DNA from: Dioscorea cayenensis subsp. rotundata
Taxonomy: Eukaryota; Streptophyta; Magnoliopsida; Dioscoreales; Dioscoreaceae
DNA length: 64,000 nt
Direction: 5' to 3'
NCBI RefSeq assembly: GCF_009730915.1
Contig: NC_052473.1
Span: forward strand, 18,496,100 to 18,560,099
The notes beneath the pieces were generated by a model. It was not told the origin of the DNA, ran no database searches, and saw only the letters and a list, made by a program, of their open reading frames with translations. How positions within the stretch are numbered: the first letter of the stretch is position 1; every line of letters begins with the position of its first letter. A program made the position numbers and the translations under genes. Below are positions 1 to 11,315 of this stretch, in pieces.

Positions 1-897
1 CACTATAACCATCTGTACAGAACCACTATTCACAACTCTCAGAAAATGTGCCATCAGTCGAGAATTGAACTCTCACCATTCAGTGAGAGCTCTATCGATG
101 ATCATATACCAATAGACCCGAAGTTCGTTGAAAAAAAAAATGTGTATTATGTACTTGCTTTAATGGAGTCATGGGCCTGACAGTGATTTTTCTCCCAAAA
201 ATATATATTGAAGGACTAGTAAGTACTTAAAAAAAAAAAACCTAACAATTAAAAATAATTACAAAGAGCAGTAAGTAAAAATAAAAGGATGGAAGAACTG
301 ATAAGTCATTTCTTTTTAATGTAAAAAAAATCTTTGTCTTGATTTCCACCCATACCCATCATACATCCAAAAATGTCACTCTTCTTTGATTTCTAATTTT
401 CTATGGAGTTACGTGTTATCATATCTTACTCCTCGGAATTCTTTGCTAATAAAGACATGCAAGTCATAGTTTTTCGCTTTTGTATTTCAACAAAATAGAA
501 AAAGAAAAAGTTAAAAAAACTGACTTAAAATAATTATTAAACTTATATAAACTTCAAGATATAATAACTAAATTTAAGATAAACACACATTTATATATTC
601 ATAATCGAAATACATATTTTTTTTTCTTAAAAAAAAAAACTTCTAGTGATGAACTCTGAGAAATAGAAATAACTCAAAAACGGTAAAAACATCAACTTTT
701 TTAATCTAGAAAAATTAAACCTTTTAACTTTTGCCTACGGAACAAATAAAAAATATGAAATACTAATCTCTTTACATAAAAAATAAAAATCAAAATTTAT
801 TAAAAAAAACAACATAACTTAAAATAATAATCACACTTACATAAACTCCAAAAATCAATACATCTAATTAAAATTTATCAAATGAAGCATTACATAC
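1..897 (-). other. intron 1 (visible part) of the UGT gene
   Basis: AT-rich sequence following the GT donor at 897-896 of the glycosyltransferase exon. I find no second exon with the plant UGT signature box (PSPG) here, so the intron, or a truncation of the gene, extends beyond the left edge. Contains A/T homopolymer runs only. Confidence 0.55.
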
Positions 898-1432
898 CTT
901 TCAATGGAAAAATACCTCTGCTAACAAAGTCAGGGAAATAGAGATAACTCAACAAACCACTAGCACTAGCAGTCCAAACCATAACATTTGGAATACCAAG
1001 CTCTTCAGCAGCTTGACCTCCAAAACTATTAATCCCATCCCAAAGCACCAAACTAACTCTAGGTCCCTCATCATCAATCCTTCTCAAAAGTTCAAGAAAA
1101 GGCTCAAAAGCAGTCGTATGTAAAGACTTGCACAAATTTGGAATATGTCTGTTTCCAGTGATGTCAGAAGGAGGAAGGCCATCTGGAAAAGAAGCATACC
1201 GGAATGTTTCAGTATCACGGAGAGCTTCAGAGCCGGAGGAGTGAAGGATACGGCTCCGGTCAAAGTGTGTGTGGATGAAGGTAACAACGTAGCCATGAGA
1301 GTGAAGAAAGGTGGCCAAAACCATCATGGGATTGAGATGGCCTTGTGCTGCCATTGGCAAACACACTGCATGAGGTCCCTTTTCTTCTTCTTCTCCTTTT
1401 ACTCCTCTTTTTTGTTTGCTATTCTTCTCCAT
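898..1432 (-). CDS. UDP-glycosyltransferase, UGT85-like, N-terminal exon (partial)
   Basis: About 178 codons of a family-1 UDP-sugar glycosyltransferase, which moves a sugar from a UDP-sugar to a small acceptor in the cytosol. Seen: the N-terminal acceptor-binding half with PMAAQGHLNPM around residues 27-37, whose His is the usual catalytic base; then VTFIHTHFDRSR, FPDGLPPSD and EELGIPNVMVWTASASG, all in the order found in UGT85-type enzymes. The exon ends in FPLKG followed by a GT donor, where many UGT85 genes carry their single intron. The ATG chosen follows a purine-rich leader and encodes a Lys/Glu-rich N terminus longer than usual; a later start has no Met before the conserved block. The C-terminal half with the UDP-sugar box is outside the window, so completeness cannot be judged. 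The family call is firm; the UGT85 subgroup is inferred. Confidence 0.85.
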
Positions 1433-1508
1433 CTCTCCTAACCTTCCTTTCTCTTTTCTTGTGTGTGTGTTTTTTTTTTCCTACTTTGATTGGTTTGTTT
1501 CCATTGTC

Positions 1509-1518
1509 TATATATATA
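1509..1518 (-). promoter_or_regulatory. candidate TATA box of the UGT gene
   Basis: TATATATAG on the minus strand, about 75-85 nt upstream of the proposed ATG. Position and sequence suit a plant TATA box, but TA-rich tracts are common in this window. Confidence 0.35.
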
Positions 1519-4500
1519 GCGATCAGGATAGCAATAATATTATATTTATATATATAAATATACGTGTATATATATTATAGAGGATCATTTTTTTTTTTTT
1601 ATAGACGTCCATAAATATCTTATCTATAGGCATCTATTATCCATCATTAAATGAAAATTTATGGTCGTCTATTAGTGTTACTATTTATCAATGTCGGTCA
1701 TTGGATCGTGATTCTACGGCTGATAATTAAAAATATTTTACCTATTATATATATATATATACATATAATATGATAGAAGTCGTAAGTAACATCAAGCACT
1801 CTCTTACTACAGTGAAGCATGGCAGTTTATTTCATCTTTTCCAAAAATAGAAGTGATACCCCACTCAGCAAAATGCAATTTTACTTATCAAATTAATAAT
1901 AATTAAATAAAATATTATAATTTTTTACTTTAAAAATGACTAAATAAAACCATAGAGTTTAGAGATGTTCGTGTGCGTGTGTATATATATATATGAACTT
2001 TTTAAACTAATTATTTTAGATTATTAGTATATTAAGAAGATTTGTTGATAAAGATAAATCTTGAGTTTGCATTAATTGTAACATTAGGAGGGATTAGAGA
2101 GTTTTTAGAGTAAAAAAAAAAACTATTTATTTTTAAAAATTAGAAATTTAATTATTTTTAATAAAAAAATATATATTATTACAATATAATATATTTGATA
2201 TATTTAGATTAAATAAAGATTTTATTAATTAAATGTGAAATTTTAAGTATTTAGTATTAAAAAATGAAGAATCAAGTTTTTAGAAAAAAAAACATAATAA
2301 AAGATCCATGTTCAAAACAAAACAAATTTATCTTACATCTTTTTTTTAACAAATTTATATTAAGATCAAAGTTTTTTTTAGAAAAATCATAATAAAAGAT
2401 CAAACTGTAAAACAAAACAAATTCTTCAAACATGTCCCATATTTTTTTTAACAGAAATAGAACTTCAATTAATTTAAAAAATCTAAACTCAAAACTAAAG
2501 ATTTTAATTTTGCTAAACTATTTTTTTATTCTGTTATCAAGACTTAGACACCTTGAATATCACGAATCTATATATTTTTATTTTTATTTTTTTGAAATAA
2601 AATTTTAAATTATATAAAAAAAATCGAGAGTGATAAAAATAAATAAATAAACAAATAATAAATCTAAAATTCTTTTTAAAAAAAAAGGTAAAATTAGATG
2701 TTCAATTGACTGGATCTATGATCAATCAAACCAATAGATCTTCTTTTACATAACCATTTACGCTTCTTCCAAATTTAAAATTCTTTACAAAATCATTTAC
2801 AAATTCAAATTAGATGTTCATAAATTTTTTTTTTAAACTTTTTCATTGCCATTTGTTAGTTGTTGATTTGATTTTGTTAATTTGATTGACATTTGATTGA
2901 TGTTAAATTGATTGTTTTAATTTGATTGAGATTGCCATTTATCGCTTTTTAATGATTTGTTTGATGTTACTGTATATTATATGATTCATATGTGATGTTA
3001 ACTTGACGGCAATTCTTTTAATGCATATTTTGATTATATTAATTTGCATGTCGTGCTGGTAATTTGATTGTAGTTTGTTTGATATCAATTTGCATGACAA
3101 TTTGTTGTTGCATTAAAAAAAAAAAAAGTGTTTTTGGTATTTGGGAAGTTTCCCATATTTGGGTTCAGAGCGAGGGTCAGGGATACTTCTATAATTTCAA
3201 AGTCGAGAGTATACCTAGTTGACTCATAATGGAGAGCGTACTTCAATACATTTGTATCCTCACCAATTCAAATTCGTCTTTTCGGCAAGCACACAAACAA
3301 CCTATGTAAAAGATCAAATACTTGCAGAGTTAATACAACCAATTTTGTTAATAAAGCCATAAAATACTCTACCCAAAAAATTCGATAGCAACAAATACAA
3401 AAAACATTAAATTTTTATATTATTATTATTATTTTATTTTAAAAATATAAAATTATATAAAATTTCAAATTAACTTTTAAAATTTGATGCGAGCTCATCC
3501 TTTGCTTGATAAAAGCTTGCTTTCATATCGGCATTGTAGCATTTTTAAATAGACTTAGAACTAGACCGAAACAATAGTCTAGCCGATCAAATTAATGAAT
3601 CGGTGTTGGAACTAGTCTGATTTTCAAATTGAATCAGAATTGCAATTGAACGCCGATGTGAATTGGTAGTTTTTAAGTGAACTGATAGGTGAACTATTAG
3701 TTTTCTAAATAAATTGTTTTTTAAACAAACAAAAATATTATCTTAAATTAAATTATTTAAAAATATATAAATTGATTCGATATTGACTTAATTGACATGG
3801 TGATTACCACGTTATATCTAGAAAATCCTTCCTCCACACTACTAGAAATTTTTTTAGGGTAATTTTGGAAAAAAAATTTGATGATGCAAGTGATTAAAAA
3901 AATTAAATTTAAAATTAAGAAAAAAAATCTCAAAACTATAATGAAACGTGGAAGGGAATAAATTAGTAAAATTAAATAATGTTAGGATGAAAAAAAAAAA
4001 ACGATTTTTCAATGCAAAAAGGTTTAAATGTGCTGCATCAATCACTGAATTGATCCCATAACGTCGCCATTAAATATTTTATAATTGTCATTTGTCATTA
4101 TCTGAGGCTGAAATTTGAAATTTCAACTGCTAATAATTTAAAAACTAATTATTTCTTTCAATTTTTGTTTATGATAAATAAAATAAATAAATTGTTTTAA
4201 ACATCTTTCAAAAATTTCCCAAACTTTAATTATTTTGATTTTGAAAAATAATAATTAAAAATACCGAAGCTTTGTTAAACTCACATTTTAATGTAAGAGG
4301 ACATTAATATTTAAGGGAAAATATTAGTTAATTAATTTTAAGCTTAAAAATTAATTAATATTTACTTTATAATTATTCTAAAAGACGCCAACCCATAAAT
4401 AATTAAGAAAAACAGCGCATGGGTTCTCTGTACCATTTTTGTACCTAAAAACCAATGCCCAATTAAAACCAGAAGGTTCCAGTTAGAACTTAGAAATATA

Positions 4501-4803
4501 AAATTATTGATGAAAAGCAATTTTTTAATAAATAAAACTAATAACATTAATCAGTATATTTTATTATAATAATAATAATTATTATATATATATATAATTA
4601 TGTATTCAAATTTCAAACTTCTGACACTCATCAGTGATCTTACTTTAAAATATTCATATAGAACAAACTGATATATGGATGCTTGTGAGTTGTGAGTAGT
4701 AAATTATTATTATAAATTTGTAAATAAATGAAGGAGCATGTGATCCTCTGATAATGATTCTCCAACTCCAAGGTCAAGCTGGAATTAACTTTTTTAATAA
4801 TAA

Positions 4804-4835
<32 letters not shown>

Positions 4836-4998
4836 TCTGAAGATAAGATCTGGATCACGAATGCAGAATCATTTAATTTATTATTATTTCCAGACAAGGA
4901 TCCCCTCAAAGATCAATTCAAGTTATTTAATATTTAATTTTTTTATCACTTAATTGATAGTATTTTTTAATTATAAATCGGAAAACTCTAATATATAT
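1519..4998. other. AT-rich intergenic spacer
   Basis: No gene, RNA gene or complete element recognised. Contains (TA)n tracts (about 1750, 1985 and 4800-4834), poly-A/T runs, and a T/G-rich stretch at about 2850-3110 built from variants of TTTGATTG. A less AT-rich patch at about 3130-3300 may be an old transposon remnant but has no family signature that I can name. Confidence 0.6.
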
Positions 4999-5354
4999 AG
5001 GGTAAACATCATCTGCGGACATTCGTAGATGAGCATAGTAATCTTAATTGCGCTACAGTGAGAAGAAATTTTGGTTTAGGAGTGGGTTGATACCGTTGAT
5101 TAGTTTAGTTTGGGTTTAGTTTTTGAGCTTGGGTTCCTGTAGATCTAGTATAAACGGGTTGGATGATTGAGATTGTTTCAGTTCCTATGCTGAGATTGAT
5201 TGAATGGTTTAGATTAAAATACTGTACATCCCATTTTTTACTGTGCTTATAAATAATGGAGAGAGATACTGTTGACATAATAGTGCTGAACCGTTGGATT
5301 AAAATCGAACGGTTGATACGAATGTTCGTAGATTACGTTCGCAGATGATGTAAC

Positions 5355-5356
<2 letters not shown>
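4999..5356. mobile_element. MITE-like element with terminal inverted repeats
   Basis: Left end GGGTAAACATCATCTGCGG; reverse complement of the right end GAGGTTACATCATCTGCG. They share ACATCATCTGCG(A/G)AC followed by a looser match containing CGTAG/CTACG. About 358 bp with no coding capacity. Both flanks are (TA)n, so the target duplication cannot be read. Internal words such as GGTTTAGATTAAAA and ACTGT recur in the element near 44.4-44.8 kb, which suggests one family. The superfamily is not assigned. Confidence 0.6.

Positions 5357-5357
<1 letters not shown>

Positions 5358-5405
<48 letters not shown>
5358..5405. repeat. (TA)n microsatellite, about 48 bp
   Basis: Uninterrupted alternating AT directly after the right end of the MITE-like element. 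Confidence 0.95.
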
Positions 5406-5408
<3 letters not shown>

Positions 5409-6531
5409 CACCCTGCATGTGCTGCCTTCTCATCAACCGAATAAAAACATTTAAAAAAAAAAAAAACGGTGTAACTAATTAATATTATTATATATTTATG
5501 GGCGTTTGGATAATTAGGGGAATGATTCCTACAAAGATGAATCTTATTAAAAAATAAGAGTTATTATGCCCATCCTTTTATTCCTATTTTTGAGTGTAAC
5601 AAGAATGGGAATGAAACTCAACAAATTATTATTTTTGGGTATAACTAAAAAAGCATTATTTAATTCAATAAAAGTGATTAATTTAAATTATTAATTATAA
5701 TAATTAAAGTTAAATGACACCTTTGGCCTGATGGAGATCTAATTAAATAAAAATCATTAATTTAATCAATCAATTATAACAATTAAAGTGAATAATTAAT
5801 AATTAATAAATTTATTTAATTTAATTTAATTTAATTTAATATATATATATATATATATATAAGTACAATAATTATGTCCTAGTTGGAAATTTAATGGAAT
5901 AAAAATCACTACTTTGAATAATTGATTATAATAGCTTAGGTGAATGATATGTGAATCATCTAATTTAAATATTTAAGCATACAAATTTAAAATGAATAAT
6001 GGTATTTAAAATATTTTATAAATAAAAATAATTTATTTATTATTAAATATATCTCACTATTTTCTTTCTCTTAAAAAACTTTTTAAAAAGCTTTATCTTG
6101 TAGAGTCAAAACCATCAACAATAGAACTTATTTTAGGATTTCCTTATTTATAAGCTTCTTTTTGTAATATATAAATCCATAGATACCTTTATTTGTTACA
6201 CACCTCACCAATTAACATCAAATAAATATTCAAGCTTAATGCAAAATTAACAGTATTATTAAAATTAAATAAGCAGTTTAGAAAATCAAAGTCACAAGTA
6301 AATTTTCCTGATTTTTAACATAAAATAAAATTCTCAATACTGCACTGATTGGCCAACCACTCATGAAAATAAAAAAAATAAAACAGTCCTTTGAAGTATG
6401 ATTAAGCATATCAATTTGAAAATGAATCAAAGAGTAAAAAATTACTCTGCTTAGCATGACATAAAAACAATTGGCCAAAACTTGAATATGAATATTCATT
6501 CAACTGTAAATTCTTTTTGATTGAGTGCATA
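5406..6531. other. AT-rich spacer and 3' flank of the zinc transporter gene
   Basis: No gene seen. Includes short TAATT-type repeats and a (TA)n tract at about 5841-5860. The part next to 6531 should include the 3' untranslated region of the minus-strand zinc transporter. Confidence 0.6.
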
Positions 6532-9500
6532 TCATGAAGATAGAACTTCTGGATTATGTGCCTCAATATCGACATGTCGAATCCCTGGTACAATCTTCTG
6601 AATTTCCGATTCGAGACGATCTACTTCACTGCCGAGAGCTTCAACTACATCCTCACCTTGAAAATACATTACATTTTATTATGGCAAAAGAAAAAAAAAA
6701 ACTAATTTCGACAAAAGGTATGTTTGTATGATAGTTACCATAACTTGCCATGACCTTGAGAAGTTCGCAATCATCTTCGCATTTTGCAGCCTCTCGAAAC
6801 TGCCGGTATCACCAAAATGGATATCAGCAAGAATTAAATCATATTTTAGACATCTGAATGAGAAATCGCACATAGAAGTCTAATTTAGTTGCAACATAGA
6901 ATTTATAAACTTGACTACAAACAATCAACTGTAGCTTCTGCCATGCTCTGTTTATTGTAATCAGCATTGAAGTTCAACAATGAAGAAAAAGTATTCAATT
7001 TTTGTTTGTTGTAATCAGCATAGTGCAGCCTTAGTTTAAACCAGCTATTCATCTTCTACAGCAAAACAATCTAAAAATGCACCAGAATCCAAATAATTAA
7101 GTCTTTACTACTGACTGACAAATAACAAAAGCACATGGAAACTTGGCTAATGAATGAACACATAAAACCAGAACATTGGTACATACATTAGAAAAGTATA
7201 GAGTTGCTTAGAAACAACAAATTACCTGTCTGGCCCACTCTTCCCGGCCGGTTCTATCTAAATAATTTTGCACCACAACAACACCGTTGAAATCTGTCAT
7301 TGGCAAACAAACCATGTGTCATTGGCATGGCTATAAATCAAAGGGAAAAAGGATGAACAACTTCGTTGAGAAATAAATGAATAAGCCAAAAATGATTATG
7401 CAGGCATACTAACTGAAAAAAGGTTAAGGCACTCTCTTCATTTTACAACCATTTTCTTTTGAACAAAGTCGCAACTAACCACGAGGTCATTATGGTACAT
7501 AAGAACAAAAATCAAAGAAGATCTTATGTTCCATCAGATTCCATCAAACCGACTGAAACTCAAAACCTAACTCATATATAGATTTAATTGATATTGCCCA
7601 AATAGTTGAAAAGATCCATATGTCAAACCCTCAAAATATTGGGACCATTATAAGTGTGGGTTGTTGAATAAATTAACCCCAGAATCAGCTGCAATATATT
7701 ATGCCAAATGGACATCGAAGTATCAAAGTTGAACATTGCCAACCTACCTCCTTTAAAGATCCGTAAAATTTTGAGACACCACAAAGAAAAGAGAAATTTT
7801 TTTACCTATTTCAGCTTTGAATCTGAAAAACCCGGGTCCAATCACCTCACTTTTGCAATCATACAAAGCATCTACAACCTGTCACACATATTGTGTTTTA
7901 GTATCATTTTGATGTTATAACATAAATCTTGTAGGGTTATAATCTCACCGGATCAGATTTTAAGAACTCAAGCACTCTTTTCATGTCATGGTCGTCTATT
8001 GCCCTACCGATTAAAGCATGCCGATTCCTTTGAATGAGAAAAACAGCAACCTGCAATATGAAATTAAATTACTTCCTCGAACAAATTAGAAAAGTTAACA
8101 AGACTGATCTCTTCATGTTAAGATGTGGGAGAAGCTTCGGAAATGTGGCAAGAAGGTTGCTACATAACTGTTCAATCTACCTAAATGATATGTAATCTAG
8201 AACAACTTCTAGATTTTTCAAAAACACTTATCAAGATTACTTGTCGCAAGTACAATAGAAAAGGCCAAGTAATCTTAGGTTTGGGATACAAAACATACAA
8301 TGTCAATATAAAAAATTTATGCAACTTATGAGGATATAGCAGACAAAAAAATTTCTAGGTCCATATTAGAGATGCAAGTGGGGCGGGGACCCGCTCCGAC
8401 AGGGCAAGGATCCCTCTAAATAACCCCATGCAGGGCGGGAAATGGGGGAAAACGTTTCCTCGCCTAACGAAGCAAGGAGAGGGAATGTTCTCCCTGCCCC
8501 GTAGGATTCCCCAACAACAAAAGTAAAAGTATATATTTTGATTTTTATTTATTAATTTCGTTTCAAACTTTATGTTATTTGTATTAATTAACTTGTTGCA
8601 TCCTACATTATATTATGGTTTATTAAGAGAAATATTTTGTGAATTTTTTATTTCATATATAATGTGTATGTTGTAGGAAAAAAAATCGGGTGGGGCAGTG
8701 GCTGCCTTGCCTCTGCGGGGGAGGGAGTGAGTGAGTGGAGGGAATTTCTCCCTCGTGGAAAATTTTGGGGCACGGATTTCCCGCTCCGTGGGAAGTGGGG
8801 ATGGGAATCCCATTCCCCGCCCTGCCCCGCCCTTTTTGCATCCCTAGTCCATACATTTTAAATTAATATAAAAACATAAGTTTGGCAAAGTCTATAAAAA
8901 TAAAATAAAATAAAAGAGCAGCAATGCTCTATAAAGGAATATAAGAAGTGAGAAGATGTAGGAGCTTTACACTATAAAACCTTTTTAAGTTAAAACCTCA
9001 TTATCTCCATGTCTGATTTGTGACTCTATAAATCCTAAATTAAATTATTTGGGGTAGAAAATAACAATCTATGTACACAGTAACAGCATTAAAGCAAATA
9101 TGAAGCTCCAAAAGTTATTTTGCACTCAGAAGAATAACATACCATCCCAAGTAAATTTCCTACAATGATGGAACCAATTGGATCATAAATAGCATTTCCT
9201 GTGGCATTGACAGCAACCAATGAGGCTGCAGCAATAGCAAGGCCTGTAACTGCTGCACCATCCTACAAAATGAGAACTCCTTAGTTAAAAGGAAAAAAAT
9301 TCAAAGAATTGCACAAATAGAAGCAATAAAAATGCATTAGAAAGCAAAAGGATAACATTGCTGGTAGCCATCTTTCTTCAGAAAGAGACCCCAAAGTTGA
9401 CCTTAGGAAGTAAATGAACCTATAGGAGGAATCACCTCTGTCATCACAGCAACTGATGTGGGATCATGACCACGCCAAATATAATCCCACATTTCCAATC

Positions 9501-11315
9501 CTTCTGCAGCTGCACCTTTCTTGACAGCATTAATAGCAACAAGCAATGATGCGCCTGACAGGTTCATAAATTTATTTGAAGTTATGACTTCTAAACAGTT
9601 CAACAGCAAAATTTGTGAACATGCATGATTATACCTTCTATGAGGAATGAACCACCAATGACCAAAGCAGCATACTGAATATTTTCAGGAGGCTGCACCA
9701 TACAGTTCTAAGTAATCAAAAATGACTTCCAAATATACGAAAGTTTTATAGTAAGCACTAGTTAAAACTTTTAACCTTTTTCAAAGAAATAAGTATAAGT
9801 GTTTTTAAACAAAAAAAAAAAAGCCAGAAAGTGGTGTACATGAGAACTCCACAAGTTCTGAAATCCATGCACAATTGTGGCACCAGATCCCAAGCAGAAG
9901 ATCCCAACAGCTGATATTAATGACCAAACAAATCTTTCCTTTGAATAGCCATAACTACAAGAAAAAGAAATGGAGAGAAGAAACAATCAATTAACTCTCA
10001 GCCTAGTTGTTCTGTCCTTTTCCAGATGACAGTGCTGAACATGAATTAAAGAAAGATAATTAACAATCAGGAAAGAATGAGAGAATCATACGGATGCAAA
10101 GCATCTGGTGCGCGTCTTGAGCTACTCAAACCATAAGCAAGAAGTGCCTACAATATAACTAGAATTAATAGGTTATACAGCCAATGATGAATAAATTTTC
10201 CATCGCTCAAAAAAATACCTGGTTTGCAAAATCAGCAATTGAGTGCACTACTTCAGCAAGCATAACATGGCTGGAAGTCACAAGCCACACCCCAAACTTG
10301 AGAGAGAAGACAAGAAAGTTGCAGCATAATGCAGTGTTAACCGCTCTCTGGCTGAAACAACAATACAATTATATTAAATAAATTGTGAAAAGAACCTAAT
10401 CACACAACTTAAGTGCTACACAAATATTTGCATCACATAAAACATACAAGTAAGCAGTATAAAACCTCCTCCTAATTAAACATCATATTCACAAGAAAAC
10501 ATAAGCACTGCCATAAGAACCAGTGTTAGATGTGTCATGTGTGCATGTGTTCAATTAATTTGGCTTCTCATATACAAGTGACCATTTTCTTACTCATCAA
10601 ACCATCCAAAAGACAATTTTTTACTCTATTCTATCTACCATAGCTTAACCCAAAAAAATAAAATAAAATAAAAGTGAAGGTCATGGATTTATAGACTCGT
10701 CCCAAAATAGACTCGGATGTCCATATTACATTCATTCTAGGCAAACAGTTCTCCAAAACATGAAATTCATAATTTTTACGCATCAAATTCAGTTCTTTTT
10801 ACAGATAATAGCAATCAAAATCAAAGAAAATAGAGTTAACAGAATACCTAGCATCATCATCAAACTCTGCGCGCTTGACCTTAGCTACTCTAAGCGAATA
10901 CTCTGCAGCCACAGACGAGAACAAAATCTCAAAAATCAACACGCCAATAGATAAATAAATAAATAAATAAATAAATAGGCAAATAAATTAGAATAGGGTT
11001 CGTTTGCAAATGCTAACGGCGCGCAAAGGCTATCAGAGCCGTAGAAGAGGAATGACTACGAGTGAGCGAGGAACGAGCCCTAGAAAAGCGAGGGAGGTCG
11101 AAGGCAGGCCCAGGCACTGACGATGGCGATGATGACGATGATGGCGATGGAGATGAGTCGTCTTGGTGGGTGTGGGCAGTAGAGGAGAAGCAGTGAGGGA
11201 AGCGAGAAGGGGTAGAGAAGAAGGGGGCGATGATGTAGCGTGGAGGAGGGTGAGGAGAGGCAGAGAGAAAGAGGGAGTAGTCTCTGAGGCAAAACAACAA
11301 ACGAGATGTACGCAT
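6532..11315 (-). CDS. MTPC4: Metal tolerance protein C4-like zinc transporter (CDF / SLC30A9 family)
   Basis: Complete gene of 13 exons (1383 nt, 460 aa): 11018-11315, 10848-10902, 10219-10351, 10092-10147, 9840-9954, 9635-9692, 9436-9554, 9143-9262, 7949-8050, 7806-7878, 7226-7293, 6739-6799, 6532-6656. All joins keep frame with GT-AG borders. The family exports Zn2+ across internal membranes; the human orthologue SLC30A9 acts in mitochondria. Seen: an Arg/Ser-rich N terminus that looks like an organelle presequence; HSIAD (His154, Asp158) in the early membrane segments; the family signature GHDPTSVAVMTED around residues 267-279; hydrophobic helices AALVIGGSFLIEG and GSIIVGNLLGMVAIFLI; a soluble C-terminal domain ending VDIEAHNP. 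The ATG at 11315 was chosen because it starts the presequence-like segment; an upstream in-frame region adds nothing conserved. Organelle targeting is inferred. Intron 8 carries a hAT-type MITE. Confidence 0.93.
8367..8846. mobile_element. non-autonomous hAT-type MITE inside intron 8
   Basis: 480 bp, with ends TAGAGATGCAAG and, reverse-complemented, TAGGGATGCAAA. These are flanked by an 8-bp duplication GTCCATAT (8359-8366) / GTCCATAC (8847-8854) with one mismatch. TAGRG termini and 8-bp duplications are the mark of the hAT superfamily. Both ends are strikingly G/C-rich for this window (runs of GGGGCGGGG and CCCCGCCCTG) and can pair with one another; the centre is AT-rich. No transposase. Open frames within it are compositional artefacts. 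Confidence 0.8.

Noticed and set aside
1..120. Stem-like word pair CTCTCACCATTCAGTGAGAG at 69-88, considered as an RNA gene or terminator
   Set aside because: A short arm only (CTCTCAC / GTGAGAG) with no further structure and no known family.
4362..4909. Short minus-strand frames rich in Phe, Leu, Ile and Asn
   Set aside because: Typical of AT-rich non-coding DNA; no homology pattern and no gene context.
8613..8861. Overlapping open frames on both strands in the GC-rich intron island
   Set aside because: They lie wholly within the hAT-type MITE and have biased, repeat-like composition; no domain or start context.
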